From: Psychromarinibacter halotolerans
GTDB lineage: Bacteria > Pseudomonadota > Alphaproteobacteria > Rhodobacterales > Rhodobacteraceae
NCBI RefSeq assembly: GCF_029168315.1
Contig: NZ_JARGYD010000001.1
Coordinates: 979,155 to 1,043,154 of the forward strand
DNA: 64,000 bases
Direction of reading: 5' to 3'
Shown piece after piece: positions 36,065 to 45,383 of this stretch. Each line of letters begins with the position of its first letter. Positions within the stretch are counted from its first letter, which is position 1. Both the position numbers and the translations under genes were made by a program. Below the pieces are notes generated by a model that saw nothing but the letters and a program-made list of their open reading frames with translations, made no database searches and was not told where the DNA came from.

Positions 36065-36098
36065 GCCACAACGAAACCAACGACAGGGAAAGTAGAAC

Positions 36099-37145
36099 AT
36101 GACCAAACTGAACAGACGGACTTTCGGCAAACTCGTGCTTGGCGCGGGTGTGGCCGCCCCCTTCCACTTCACGCGGACCGCCATCGCGCAGCCGAAGCCC
36201 GGTGACGAACTGGTCGTCGGCATCTGGGGCGGCACCCAGGAACGCATCGTGCGCTCGCTGATCGAACCGCAGCTGGTCGACAAGTACGGCTGTACCGTGT
36301 CCTACGTGCTGGGCGGCACCGGCGAACGCCGCGCCCGCGCCTATGCCGAACGCGGCCGCCCGAGCTTCGACATCGTTTACCTGAACATCTACGAAAGCCG
36401 TCAGGCCGTGACCGACGGCGTGACGCAGGCGCCGACCGACGCCGTGCCGAACTACGAACACCTCTACGACGCCGCGAAGATCGGCGGCTATGGCGTGGCG
36501 TTCAACCCCTGCACGCTGGTCTACAAGGGCGAAAAAGCGTCGTCCCCGATCACCTCGTGGGAAGACCTGTTCAACGAAGAATGGGCGGGCCGTTTCGCCG
36601 CGCCGACGCTGCCGGGGATGCAGGGCATGGCCGCGCTGCTGATGCTGGCCAAGACCTATGGCGGTGACGAGTTCAACGTCGATGTCGGCTTCGAGAAACT
36701 GGCCGAACTGAAACCCTTCGCGGCGATCCAGACCTCGGCCGAGTCGGCGTGGCAGATGTTCGAGCAGGACATCGCGGACATCACCGTCGAATTCGGGTCG
36801 CTGGCGCAGCGTGCCAAGGAATCGACCAACCCCGAGATCGTCATCGCCGACCCGACCGAAGGCATGTGCGCCGCGATGAACTTCGCCTGCATCACCACCG
36901 GCGCCCCGAACCAGGTGCTGGCCGAAGAGTGGATCAACCTCCACCTCTCGCCCGAGGTCATGCAGGAATACATGCGCGAGGCGTACTACTCGCCCACCGT
37001 CGACAACGTCGAGATCCCCGAGGATCTGGCCGGCAAGATCATGACGCCCGAGCAGGTCGAGAACCTTGTCGCCTTCGACTGGGAGCACATCGCCGCGCAG
37101 CAGGCCGCTTGGTCCAGCCGCTTTACGCGGGAAATCGCAGGGTGA
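36099..37145 (+). CDS. Polyamine-type ABC transporter substrate-binding protein with Tat signal
   Basis: The 348-residue PotD/family 1-like protein begins with a twin-arginine signal (NRRTFGK, cleavage near residue 30 after TAIA), so it is probably exported folded. Features include VVGIWGGTQERIVRSLIEP, RPSFDIVYLN, SWEDLFNEEWAGR and WINLHLSPEVMQEYMRE. AGGGAAAG precedes the ATG. Its stop overlaps the permease start (GTGA). The ligand is unknown. Confidence 0.9.
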   Translation: MTKLNRRTFGKLVLGAGVAAPFHFTRTAIAQPKPGDELVVGIWGGTQERIVRSLIEPQLVDKYGCTVSYVLGGTGERRARAYAERGRPSFDIVYLNIYESRQAVTDGVTQAPTDAVPNYEHLYDAAKIGGYGVAFNPCTLVYKGEKASSPITSWEDLFNEEWAGRFAAPTLPGMQGMAALLMLAKTYGGDEFNVDVGFEKLAELKPFAAIQTSAESAWQMFEQDIADITVEFGSLAQRAKESTNPEIVIADPTEGMCAAMNFACITTGAPNQVLAEEWINLHLSPEVMQEYMREAYYSPTVDNVEIPEDLAGKIMTPEQVENLVAFDWEHIAAQQAAWSSRFTREIAG

Positions 37146-38854
37146 TCCTGTCACGCAACGTCGGCCGGAGCCTTGCGGCTCCGGTCACCCTATGGCTGCT
37201 GGCCGCCTTCGCGATGCCGCTTGGCGTCGTGATGTTGCTGTCGCTTCACGAATATTCCGAGATTTTCGGCCCGCTGCTGCGGCCCCCCAGCTTGGCGCAG
37301 TTCCAGCTGGTGCTGGGCGACGGCTTCTATCTGGGCGTCCTGCTGGAGACGCTGCTGCTGGCCGGTGGCGTCACGCTTGTATCGGTGCTGCTGGGCTATC
37401 CGCTGGCCCTGTGGCTGGTCAGCGTGCCGACCAAATGGCGGTCGCTGGCCTTCATGGTCATCCTGATCCCGCTGCTGACCAATGTCGTGGTCCGCTCGCT
37501 GGGGATCGTCCTGCTGCTGTCGCCTGACGGCATCCTGAACAACATCTTCGGGCTTGTCGGAATCGGTCCGTTCCGGAACATGCTGTACAACCATTTCGCG
37601 GTCATGATCGCGCTGGCGCAGGTGTTCATGCCCTTCGTGGTGCTGGCGCTGTACGATACATTGCAGGGCACCAATCCCCGCGTGAAGGAAGCCGCCGAAA
37701 GCCTTGGCGCGTCGCCGTCGATGGTGTTCTGGACCGTCCGCTTCCCGATGGCGCTGCCGGGCCTGCGCGCGGGCATCATCATCGTGTTCCTGATGGCATC
37801 AACGGCCTATGTCTCGGCCACCATTCTTGGTGGCGGACGGGTGCAGACGACGGGGCTTCTGGTCTACCGCGAAGCCATCGTGAACCTGAACTTCCCGACG
37901 GCGGCGGCGCTGACGCTGGTGATGACGCTGGCCAGCCTTGGCTTTTCCGGTCTGGTGATCTTCGCGTTCAAGTTCCTGATGCCGTGGATGAACACCGCCC
38001 GGAACAGTGGCCGCCCCAACGCCACCCTGCCCGCCGTTCCGCCGGTCCTGATGCGCACGCAAGAGATCCTTGGCCCGGTGATCTACTGGATCCTGCTGGC
38101 GGCCGCGATCGGGCTGCTGTTGATGCCGCTGTATCTGGTCGTCGTGCAAAGCTTCAACGACGTGCCGCAAGCCTCGTCCGCGCGGTTCCGGGGTTTCACG
38201 CTGAAATGGTACGAGATCGTCCTGTCGAACGGGAACTACACCGACGCCTTCCTGAACTCGGTCAAGCTGGCGGTGGCCGCCACGGTGATCGCGCTGGCGC
38301 TGTCGATCCCTGCCGCCTTCGCGCTCAGCCGGTTCCGGTTTCCGGGGCTGCCGCTTCTGGCGGTGTTCTGGGCGCTGCCGCTGTCGCTGCCGGGGGTGGC
38401 GATCGGGGTGGGTATGCTGAAGCTGCTGAGCATCTTCATCATCCTGCCGCCCTTCCTTGGGCTGCTGGCGGTGCATGTCGTGCTGGTGATCCCCTTCTGC
38501 ATCAGCCTGCTTGTTGCCTCGGTGCATCAGCTGGACCGCAGTCAGGAAGAGGCCGCGGCCTCGCTTGGGGCGAACGGGGCGGTGCGGTTCTTCCGGATCA
38601 TCCTGCCGGGCTTGGCGCCCGGACTGGCGGCAGCATCGATCATGGCCTTCCTGTCGAGCTTTGGCGAAGTCACCGTCACCGGCTTCCTGACCACGGCGCG
38701 GATGACCACCCTGCCCGTCCGGATCTACGCCGACGCGACCTTCGCGCTGGAACCGACGGTACACGCGGTATCGGCCCTGACGATGATCGTGACGCTGATC
38801 GCGCTGGCGGTGCTGAACAAGATCTTCCGGGTCGACAGGCTGTACGCCCGCTGA
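37142..38854 (+). CDS. Fused ABC transporter permease (PotB-PotC-like in one chain)
   Basis: The 570-residue protein contains two complete permease units. The first (about 1-290) has the EAA loop KEAAESLGASPSMVF; the second (about 305-565) has EEAAASLGANGAVRFF. Polyamine-type transporters normally encode these as two proteins; fused versions are better known for ferric iron systems. The start is a GTG at 37142 overlapping the binding-protein stop; the frame also runs upstream but only as a shadow of that gene. Transcription ends in a strong terminator 20 bases on. Confidence 0.88.
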   Translation: MILSRNVGRSLAAPVTLWLLAAFAMPLGVVMLLSLHEYSEIFGPLLRPPSLAQFQLVLGDGFYLGVLLETLLLAGGVTLVSVLLGYPLALWLVSVPTKWRSLAFMVILIPLLTNVVVRSLGIVLLLSPDGILNNIFGLVGIGPFRNMLYNHFAVMIALAQVFMPFVVLALYDTLQGTNPRVKEAAESLGASPSMVFWTVRFPMALPGLRAGIIIVFLMASTAYVSATILGGGRVQTTGLLVYREAIVNLNFPTAAALTLVMTLASLGFSGLVIFAFKFLMPWMNTARNSGRPNATLPAVPPVLMRTQEILGPVIYWILLAAAIGLLLMPLYLVVVQSFNDVPQASSARFRGFTLKWYEIVLSNGNYTDAFLNSVKLAVAATVIALALSIPAAFALSRFRFPGLPLLAVFWALPLSLPGVAIGVGMLKLLSIFIILPPFLGLLAVHVVLVIPFCISLLVASVHQLDRSQEEAAASLGANGAVRFFRIILPGLAPGLAAASIMAFLSSFGEVTVTGFLTTARMTTLPVRIYADATFALEPTVHAVSALTMIVTLIALAVLNKIFRVDRLYAR

Positions 38855-38874
38855 CCGGGGACCCATCAACGAAC

Positions 38875-38902
38875 AAGGCCCGGACAAGTGTCCGGGCCTT
38901 TT
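38875..38902 (+). terminator. Rho-independent terminator of the polyamine-type ABC operon
   Basis: A perfect 12-base stem (AAGGCCCGGACA with TGTCCGGGCCTT) closes a two-base loop and runs into TTTT. The opposite strand is A/T-flanked too, so it may also serve the convergent riboflavin synthase transcript. Confidence 0.85.
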
Positions 38903-38922
38903 CATGTTCGGGGGCCTGAATG

Positions 38923-39579
38923 TCAGTCCTTCGACAGGTGTTCGGCCAGCAGGCGCGGCAGCAGCGCGCCCATCGTCTGTTCGATGGTGTCGACCATGAC
39001 CATCGTCTGATGATCGACCTCTAGGTTCAGCCGGTCGCCGGGGCGGTACAGCGAGAACGTGGTCCGTTCGACCGTGTCCGGGATCAGGTTGATGCGGAAC
39101 ACGTCGCCCGCCTCGCCGCCGGCTTCCTTGTCGGCCACGGTCAGGCTGCATCCGTTCACGGCAAGAAAGCCGCGCGGGAAGATGTACCGCGACCAATCTG
39201 CCGCGACACGGAAGCGGATGAAGGACTGCGGCGCGTCGGTGACGATCTCGACGATCTCGGCCGTGGTCGCGATATGTCCCGCGATGTCGTGGCCGCCGTT
39301 TTCCTCGTTCGGCTTGGCGGAGCGTTCGACATTGACCACACCCCGCCCGGCGATGTCGCCAAGGTTGGTGCGGTCCAGCGTGGCGTCCATCGCGTCGAAG
39401 GTCACGCCGTCGCCGTCGATGCCGGTGACCGACAGGCACACCCCCTCGATCGAGACACTGGCGCCCAGTTGCAGATCTTCCAGCAGCCGGTCGGTGAAGC
39501 CGATGCGATAGGTGTTGCCGCCCGGATAGGGCGTGACTGCGGATACGGGCCGTACGGCCTGAACGATGCCTGTGTACAT
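38923..39579 (-). CDS. ribE: Riboflavin synthase alpha subunit
   Basis: The 218-residue protein has two lumazine-binding barrel domains with the canonical start MYTGIVQAV, GASVSIEGVCLSV in the first half, and GHIATTAEIVEI, IFPRGFLAVNGCSLTV in the second. The enzyme dismutates two 6,7-dimethyl-8-ribityllumazine molecules to riboflavin. GGAGG precedes the ATG at 39579. It is not in a rib operon but is the last gene of an aromatic catabolic operon that encodes an FAD hydroxylase, so it may boost flavin supply when that operon is on. It could also be a lumazine-binding paralogue; the conserved motifs favour an active synthase. Confidence 0.85.
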   Translation of the reverse strand: MYTGIVQAVRPVSAVTPYPGGNTYRIGFTDRLLEDLQLGASVSIEGVCLSVTGIDGDGVTFDAMDATLDRTNLGDIAGRGVVNVERSAKPNEENGGHDIAGHIATTAEIVEIVTDAPQSFIRFRVAADWSRYIFPRGFLAVNGCSLTVADKEAGGEAGDVFRINLIPDTVERTTFSLYRPGDRLNLEVDHQTMVMVDTIEQTMGALLPRLLAEHLSKD

Positions 39580-39716
39580 GGATGCCTCCGGGGACTGTCC
39601 GGCCCGAGATACGACCTTGCCCGGCGTGGGACAAGGCCGCAGACCCGGCGGCAACGCACAGGCGCGCCCCCTTTCCCGAACAGCCCCGATGCCGTCCGGG
39701 AAACGCGGGGCGCGCG

Positions 39717-40682
39717 TCAAAGACCGAACAGCGCCCGCGCGGTCTGCCGGTGCGGCACGTCGCGGCTGTCCAACAGCGCCAGCCGACCCGCCATGTCGCC
39801 GATGTTGTGCGGATAGTCAGACCCGAACAGCATCCGGTCCGCGCCCACCGTTTCGATACACAAATCCAGCGCGCCCCCGGTGAACACCACCCCGTCAAGG
39901 TAAAGCCGGTCGAGGAACTCGGACGGCGGGCGCGGCGTCCCGGCGCGGCAGGCCGGGATGTTCGCGTGGCAGACGTCCAGACGGCCGATCAGAAACGGCA
40001 GCGTGCCGCCCCCATGCGCAAGGATCATGCGAAGATTGGCGTAGCGGTCGAAGAACCCGTCGTACAGCATCCGGCTGATGGCTAGCGTGGTGTCGAACAC
40101 GAAGCCCACGGGCGGCGACAGGTTGTAGTCTCCCAGCCCCAGCGCCGCCTCGCCCGGCGGAACCGAGGGGTGCAGGAACACCGGCAGCCCGCTGGCGTCG
40201 ATGGCCTGCCAGATCGGCGCATAGGCCGGGTCGGTCAGTGGCGCGCCGTCGACGGTCGCCACCGCGATCACCCCCGACGCCCCCATGTCCACCGCTCGGG
40301 CCAGTTCCGCCACCGCCGCCTCGGGATCTGTCCACGGCAGCGCCGCGAACCAGCGCAAGCGGTCGGGATAGGCGGTGCGAGCCTCGGCGAAAGCGTCGTT
40401 CATCATCCGCGCGGCGCGGCGGCTTAGGTCGAGATCCGCGAAGATCGCGTTGGGCGAGGTCAGCGAGATCACCGCCAGATCCACCCCCGCCGCGTCCATA
40501 TCCTTGATGCGGCGGTCGAAATCCCACATGGGCGGCAGCAGCGTGAAGAACGGCACGCCGTCCTTGTCGATCACCTCGCCGCCGCCCGGCAGGGTGCGGA
40601 AGGTGTACTTCGGCCCGCCCTCGGCGCGCAGAAGGTCAAGGTAGGCGTCGCTGACCATGTGGGTGTGCGTATCGACGATCAT
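39717..40682 (-). CDS. ACMSD-like amidohydrolase_2 family decarboxylase/hydrolase
   Basis: The 321-residue barrel starts with DTHTH (H6, H8), has FLHPSVPPGE with a metal histidine, ILAHGGGTLPFLIGR and the catalytic aspartate in FGSDYPHN. This is the 2-amino-3-carboxymuconate-6-semialdehyde decarboxylase-like family of non-oxidative decarboxylases and hydrolases. The ATG at 40682 overlaps the hydroxylase stop as ATGA. In the operon it probably acts after the hydroxylase, on a second carboxylated or ring-derived intermediate. Its exact reaction is not deducible. Confidence 0.82.
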   Translation of the reverse strand: MIVDTHTHMVSDAYLDLLRAEGGPKYTFRTLPGGGEVIDKDGVPFFTLLPPMWDFDRRIKDMDAAGVDLAVISLTSPNAIFADLDLSRRAARMMNDAFAEARTAYPDRLRWFAALPWTDPEAAVAELARAVDMGASGVIAVATVDGAPLTDPAYAPIWQAIDASGLPVFLHPSVPPGEAALGLGDYNLSPPVGFVFDTTLAISRMLYDGFFDRYANLRMILAHGGGTLPFLIGRLDVCHANIPACRAGTPRPPSEFLDRLYLDGVVFTGGALDLCIETVGADRMLFGSDYPHNIGDMAGRLALLDSRDVPHRQTARALFGL

Positions 40683-42328
40683 GCAGCGGCCTCCGTCCGG
40701 CTGGCGCCACGCACAAGGTCGATCAGCGCCGAAGGATCGCGCGGCAGCCGGTCCCCGCGCCACGCGATGTGGTTGTCGGGACGCGCCAGCACCAGCGCCT
40801 CGGCATAGGGTGCGGGAGCGTCGCTGAGGTCGATCAGCACCAGCGGCACCCCCGCCGCGCGCGCCGCCGCCAGGAGCGGTTCGACCGCAACCGATGGATC
40901 GGTGCGCACCAGCGCGAACCCGGCACCCTGATGGTCGTACAGCCAGCGGCCGTCGTCCATCGGCACGTTGGGCAACCGCGCCCCCGGCACGGTCGAGGCG
41001 GTGAACGAGCCCATCGCGTAAGGCGGCGGCGTTCCGTCGGCGTCGATCATGGGCGAGGCGTCATAATAATAGCCGAAGTTCAGCCCGGCGCAGCAGTATT
41101 GCTGGACGTTCAGGTCGTACAACTCGGCCCCGACCCGGTCCCGCGCCGCCGCGCCATCGGGCGTGTCGTCGTCGATTTCGTCCGGCACCGCCTTGCGCTT
41201 GCGCGCCATCTCGTGCGCGTGGTTCATCGCGAACCGCGACACCTGCTCGGTGATCGGCAGGCGCTCGGCCTCGTGCGCGTCCAGCGCCGCGTCGCCGGCC
41301 CAGCCGCCAAAGACACCGCCCATGTGCATCGCAAGGTTATGCGCGTCGGCGATCCCGGCGTTCATGCCATAGCCCGCATAGGGCACCCACAGATGTGCGG
41401 CGTCGCCGCAAATGAACACGTTGCCGCGCCGCAGCCGATCCGCCACCAGACGACGGCCGAACCAGTCCTCTTTCGACAGGATGTCGTAAGCAAAGGCATC
41501 GTCCACGCCAAGAATGCGGCGGATCGCCCAGTCGCGGTCCACGCTGTCGAAATCCGCCTCGTCATCCTTCAGGTAGTTGTGGATCAGCCACGTCTCGCGC
41601 CCGTCGATGGAATAGACCACGCCGGACCGCACCGGGTTATAGGCGAACATGCCCCACGTCGGCGGCACCTGCATGCACGCGATCAGGCCCGGCGCGCGGA
41701 TGTAGGTCGACTGCACCCGCTGCACCACCGCGTCGCCCTGAAGCGTCGCGCCGATGTCCTTGCGCACCTGCGACCGGCCCCCATCGCAGCCGACCATGTA
41801 CCGGCCCCGGACGGACAACCCGGTGCCATCCGCGCAGGACACGGCAACATCGACGCCTGCCCCCGTGTCGGTGAAGCTGGTGACCGTCGCCTCGTTCACG
41901 ATGCGGATGCCCGCGCGGTCCTGCGCGGCGGCGAACAGGATCGGTTCAAGGAAGATCTGGTTGATCCGGTGCGGCGGCTCGGGCGTGGGCCAGCCGGTGT
42001 CCGGCCCCGGCTCGCCGCGCCTGCGCCCCGCCGTCGAGGGGATCGGAACGCAGGTGATCTCGCGCCCCGTCACGGTGGTGCGGTAGCTGACGCTGTGCGG
42101 ATAGTCCTCGGGCAACCCCGCCGCGCGGATACGGTCCGCAATGCCAAGGCCCCGGAAAATCTCCATCGAGCGGGCCGAGACGTGGTTGCACTTCACGTTC
42201 GGCGGCTGTCCGGCGCGGCGGGTCTCGACGATCAGCGACGACACCCCGCGCCGGTCCAGTTCCATCGCCAGCGTCAGGCCCACCGGGCCCGCGCCGACGA
42301 TGACCACATCTGCCGACAATGCGGTCAT
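40679..42328 (-). CDS. FAD-dependent aromatic monooxygenase (PHBH/MhpA/phenol hydroxylase-like)
   Basis: The 549-residue class A flavoprotein hydroxylase has GAGPVG at 12-17, the DG motif (VGCDGGRSQVRKDIG) and the GD motif VFICGDAAHLWVPYAGYG. An additional C-terminal thioredoxin-like part is expected for this length group (MhpA and phenol hydroxylases). It would add a hydroxyl group to a phenol using NAD(P)H and oxygen. The start overlaps the decarboxylase stop by ATGA, placing it directly after the decarboxylation step. The product needs a ring-cleavage enzyme that is not in this window. Confidence 0.85.
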   Translation of the reverse strand: MTALSADVVIVGAGPVGLTLAMELDRRGVSSLIVETRRAGQPPNVKCNHVSARSMEIFRGLGIADRIRAAGLPEDYPHSVSYRTTVTGREITCVPIPSTAGRRRGEPGPDTGWPTPEPPHRINQIFLEPILFAAAQDRAGIRIVNEATVTSFTDTGAGVDVAVSCADGTGLSVRGRYMVGCDGGRSQVRKDIGATLQGDAVVQRVQSTYIRAPGLIACMQVPPTWGMFAYNPVRSGVVYSIDGRETWLIHNYLKDDEADFDSVDRDWAIRRILGVDDAFAYDILSKEDWFGRRLVADRLRRGNVFICGDAAHLWVPYAGYGMNAGIADAHNLAMHMGGVFGGWAGDAALDAHEAERLPITEQVSRFAMNHAHEMARKRKAVPDEIDDDTPDGAAARDRVGAELYDLNVQQYCCAGLNFGYYYDASPMIDADGTPPPYAMGSFTASTVPGARLPNVPMDDGRWLYDHQGAGFALVRTDPSVAVEPLLAAARAAGVPLVLIDLSDAPAPYAEALVLARPDNHIAWRGDRLPRDPSALIDLVRGASRTEAAA

Positions 42329-43371
42329 TTGATGCCGAACACCTTGCGGGCGTTGTCCTCGTAGAAGGCCTTAAGCACCTCGGGCGACACCGGCATCGCG
42401 TCAAGATAGGCGGTCTCTTCGACGACGTACTGCCACGGGTAATCCATCGCGTACATCATCCGGTCGGCGCCGATGACGTCCTGCACGTACATGATCGGCT
42501 TCGGGTCCCCGACCCCGGACGAGGTGTAATAGAAGTTCTCGCGCAGGTAATCCGACGCCTTCCGCTTCAGCGGCTGCGCCCCGGCACAGCGGTTCGAGTT
42601 CGAGATCCGCGTGTGCATGAAGTCGATCCGGTACAGCCAGAACGGCAGCGCCTCGCCGGTGTGGCCCAGCACGACCTGCAGCTTGGGGAACCGGTCGAAC
42701 AGCCCCGACACGATCAGGCGCAGTGCGTGCAGGCCGGTCTCGCACGAGAACCCGTAGACGGCGGCATCAAGCCCGCGCGACAGGAACGGCTCCAGCATCT
42801 GCGGCGAGGGTGTGTTCGGGTGCAGGTAGATCGGCACGCCAAGCGCCTCGGCGGCCTCGAACACGTCCCAGTATTTCTCGTCATCCATGTAGGTGCCAAG
42901 CGTGTGCGAGTTCAGGATGCCGCCGCGCAGGCCCAGCTTGGTCACGCCGCGCTCAAGTTCCTTGGCGCCGCCCTCGGGGTCCAGCGGCGAGAACGCGGCA
43001 AGGCCGACATAGCGGTCGGGGTGCTTCGCGATGCCCTCGGCCAGTTCGTCGTTGGCGCGGATCGACAGGCTGGTCGCGGTGGCGGGGTCGAACAGCTGCA
43101 CACCGGGCGACGACAGCGACAGGACGGCGATGTCGATCCCGGCCCGGTCCATGTCCGCCAGACGCTGTTCGCCAAGATCCACGATCCGGGCGTTGTGCGA
43201 CCGTGCGATGTCGTTGTCGCCCGCGAAGAACCCCCACAGCGACTGGAAACCCGGCTCGTTGATGGTCTTGTCGCGGATCTCGGCGCGGTAAAGGTCCATG
43301 ATCTCCTGCGGCAGCCAAGCCTCTTCGGTGGCGATGCGCTTGTACGGCGGGTTGGGGTTATGTTCGGGCAT
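42325..43371 (-). CDS. Hydroxybenzoate decarboxylase-like amidohydrolase_2 protein
   Basis: The 348-residue protein resembles gamma-resorcylate, 2,3-dihydroxybenzoate and 5-carboxyvanillate decarboxylases: EEAW near residues 16-19 as the N-terminal metal motif, H184 in YLHPNTP, H237 in LGHTGE and D310 in MYAMDYPWQ. These enzymes remove CO2 from ortho-hydroxylated benzoates without cofactor oxidation. The ATG at 43371 has GGAG six bases upstream and overlaps the TRAP permease stop by 14 bases; an ATG at 43383 lacks a ribosome site. It is followed directly by the flavoprotein hydroxylase gene, consistent with decarboxylation then hydroxylation. Confidence 0.85.
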   Translation of the reverse strand: MPEHNPNPPYKRIATEEAWLPQEIMDLYRAEIRDKTINEPGFQSLWGFFAGDNDIARSHNARIVDLGEQRLADMDRAGIDIAVLSLSSPGVQLFDPATATSLSIRANDELAEGIAKHPDRYVGLAAFSPLDPEGGAKELERGVTKLGLRGGILNSHTLGTYMDDEKYWDVFEAAEALGVPIYLHPNTPSPQMLEPFLSRGLDAAVYGFSCETGLHALRLIVSGLFDRFPKLQVVLGHTGEALPFWLYRIDFMHTRISNSNRCAGAQPLKRKASDYLRENFYYTSSGVGDPKPIMYVQDVIGADRMMYAMDYPWQYVVEETAYLDAMPVSPEVLKAFYEDNARKVFGIK

Positions 43372-45274
43372 CGGATGCTCCATTCTGCAGGGTGTCGCTG
43401 GTGAATTTCGGTTGGGGCGCGGTGCGCCGTGCCTGTACGGACAGGGCGACCAGCAGCGCGATCCCGGCCACTGCCGCGATCATCGAAACCGGGTGATAGG
43501 GCCCGGCAATCGCGGTGATGCTGAACAGCAAAAGCCCGCCCGCCGCCGCCGCCAGTCGTCCCACGCCGCCGCCGAACGCGGTCTTGCGGGCCAGAACCTC
43601 GGCCATGACGTGACCGCCGCAGTAGACCGTGACGCAGGACACGCCGATGGCCAGCCACGACCCGTCCATCAACAGCGCCGGGTTGAAGGCGAAGACGAAG
43701 GGCAGCAGGTAGGCCACGAAGGCCAGCCGCACGCCGGTCACCCCGGTCTGCCACATGTTGCTTTTGGCGATCGAGGCGGCGGCATAGCTGGCGATGGCGA
43801 CCGGCGGCGTCAGCATGGACAGCAGGCCGAAATACAGGATGAACAGGTGCGCGGAGGTGATGTCGATCCCGTGCCGCACCAGCGCCGGCGCCAGCAGCAC
43901 CGCGACGACCACATAGACGCCCGAGGTCGGCATCCCGACGCCAAGCACGATGGCGATCACGGCCGTCGTCACCAGCAGCGGCAGGCTGCCGCCCAGTTCG
44001 GCGATCTTGCCAAGCGCCAGCGTCAGCGCAAAGCCCAGCCCGGTGACGTTGATCGTGCCGATGATGATGCCCGCGATGGCGCAGACCAGCAGGATCGGCA
44101 CAAGCGTCTCGCCCGCCTGCACAAGGATTTCCGGCAGTTGCCGCAGGCCTTTCCTGACCCGCCAGCCCGACAGGACGTACAGGACCAGTGCCGCGCCAGA
44201 GGCATAAAGCGCCGATTTTCCGGGGGCATAGCCCAGCCAGAAGAGAAAATACATCAACACGCCCAGCGGCACGATCAGCGGCGTGCTACCCTTCAGCGCG
44301 GCGCCAAGCCGCGGAAGGCTTTCGCGCGGCTCGCCGTGCAGACCATTGGCCGCGGCATAGCTGTCGACCTGCCGGTACAGCAGCAGATAGTAGAACGCGG
44401 CAGGAAGAAGCGCGGCGACGACGACCTCGGCATACGAGATCTGAAGAAACTCGGCGATGATGAAGGCGGTGGCCCCCATCACCGGCGGCGCGATCTGGCC
44501 GCCGTTCGACGCGACGGCCTCGATCGCGGCGGCGTGGCGCGCGGGCCAGCCGGACTTTTTCATCATCGGGATCGTCACGACGCCGGTCGACATCACGTTC
44601 GCCACGGTCGAGCCCGACAGCGTCCCGAACAGCGACGACCCAAGGATCGCTACCTTGGCCGGTCCGCCGCGCCGGTGCCCCATCGCGGCCATCGCAAGAT
44701 CGGTCATCGCCGCCGAGCCGCCCACGGCGGTCAGCACCGCGCCGAACACGATAAAGCCAAGGATCTGCGTGGCGCCCACGCCCAGCACCATACCGGGCAC
44801 GCCGTTGGCATCGTTGTAGACGTACAGCAAATAGCGCGGCGGCGAGAGATACGCGGCCTCGAAGATCCCCGGCGCGAAATGGCCAAGGAACCCGTAGGCC
44901 ATGAACCCGGCCCCCAGCAGCGTCAGCACCAGCCCGCAATGGCGCCGCGTCGCCTCGAACAGGCCAAGGATACCCAACAGCGCGGGCACCCACTTTTCCG
45001 ACCCCCGGTTCAGCGGGTCCAGCAGCCAGTCCTGATAGTTCAGCGACAGCCACCACCAGCCCAACATCGACGCGACGCCCAGCACGATGTCCGCCACGAC
45101 GGGCACCCCCGGCTGACGCCGCAACAGCAGACCCGCCGGGATCGTCAGGCCTAGGATCAGCGCAAGGTACTGCTCGGTGATGTAGACCTGTCCGAACAGC
45201 TCGGGCAGGTTGAACGTCCACGCGATGCCAAGCACGGGCAGGACGGCGGCAAGAAGGGCGGCAACGGCGCGCAT
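43358..45274 (-). CDS. TRAP transporter permease, 4TM/12TM fusion (TAXI type)
   Basis: The 638-residue membrane protein fuses the small DctQ-like and the large DctM-like subunits, as in most TAXI-TRAP systems. GSTVANVMSTGVVTIPMMKK, NGGQIAPPVMGATAFIIAEF and GVGMPTSGVYVVVAVLLAP are conserved DctM stretches. TRAP transporters use ion gradients and a periplasmic binding protein to import carboxylates. GGAG lies upstream of the ATG. It lies between its binding-protein gene and the decarboxylase gene in the same operon. Confidence 0.92.
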   Translation of the reverse strand: MRAVAALLAAVLPVLGIAWTFNLPELFGQVYITEQYLALILGLTIPAGLLLRRQPGVPVVADIVLGVASMLGWWWLSLNYQDWLLDPLNRGSEKWVPALLGILGLFEATRRHCGLVLTLLGAGFMAYGFLGHFAPGIFEAAYLSPPRYLLYVYNDANGVPGMVLGVGATQILGFIVFGAVLTAVGGSAAMTDLAMAAMGHRRGGPAKVAILGSSLFGTLSGSTVANVMSTGVVTIPMMKKSGWPARHAAAIEAVASNGGQIAPPVMGATAFIIAEFLQISYAEVVVAALLPAAFYYLLLYRQVDSYAAANGLHGEPRESLPRLGAALKGSTPLIVPLGVLMYFLFWLGYAPGKSALYASGAALVLYVLSGWRVRKGLRQLPEILVQAGETLVPILLVCAIAGIIIGTINVTGLGFALTLALGKIAELGGSLPLLVTTAVIAIVLGVGMPTSGVYVVVAVLLAPALVRHGIDITSAHLFILYFGLLSMLTPPVAIASYAAASIAKSNMWQTGVTGVRLAFVAYLLPFVFAFNPALLMDGSWLAIGVSCVTVYCGGHVMAEVLARKTAFGGGVGRLAAAAGGLLLFSITAIAGPYHPVSMIAAVAGIALLVALSVQARRTAPQPKFTSDTLQNGASDART

Positions 45275-45383
45275 CGGGGTCTCCGGGATGGGCGTGCGTC
45301 AACAGACCGGCGGCAATGGCCGACGCGATGAAGACGTCAGAAATCCGGGGTGACCGGCGCGTGGCCGGTCACCGATACTGAGA

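Noticed and set aside
36749..37141. N-terminal extension of the fused permease
   Set aside because: It is a shadow frame of the binding-protein gene; the GTG overlapping that gene's stop fits operon coupling.
39580..39716. FMN riboswitch before ribE
   Set aside because: The conserved RFN stretches are not present; the gap is just GC-rich spacer inside an operon.
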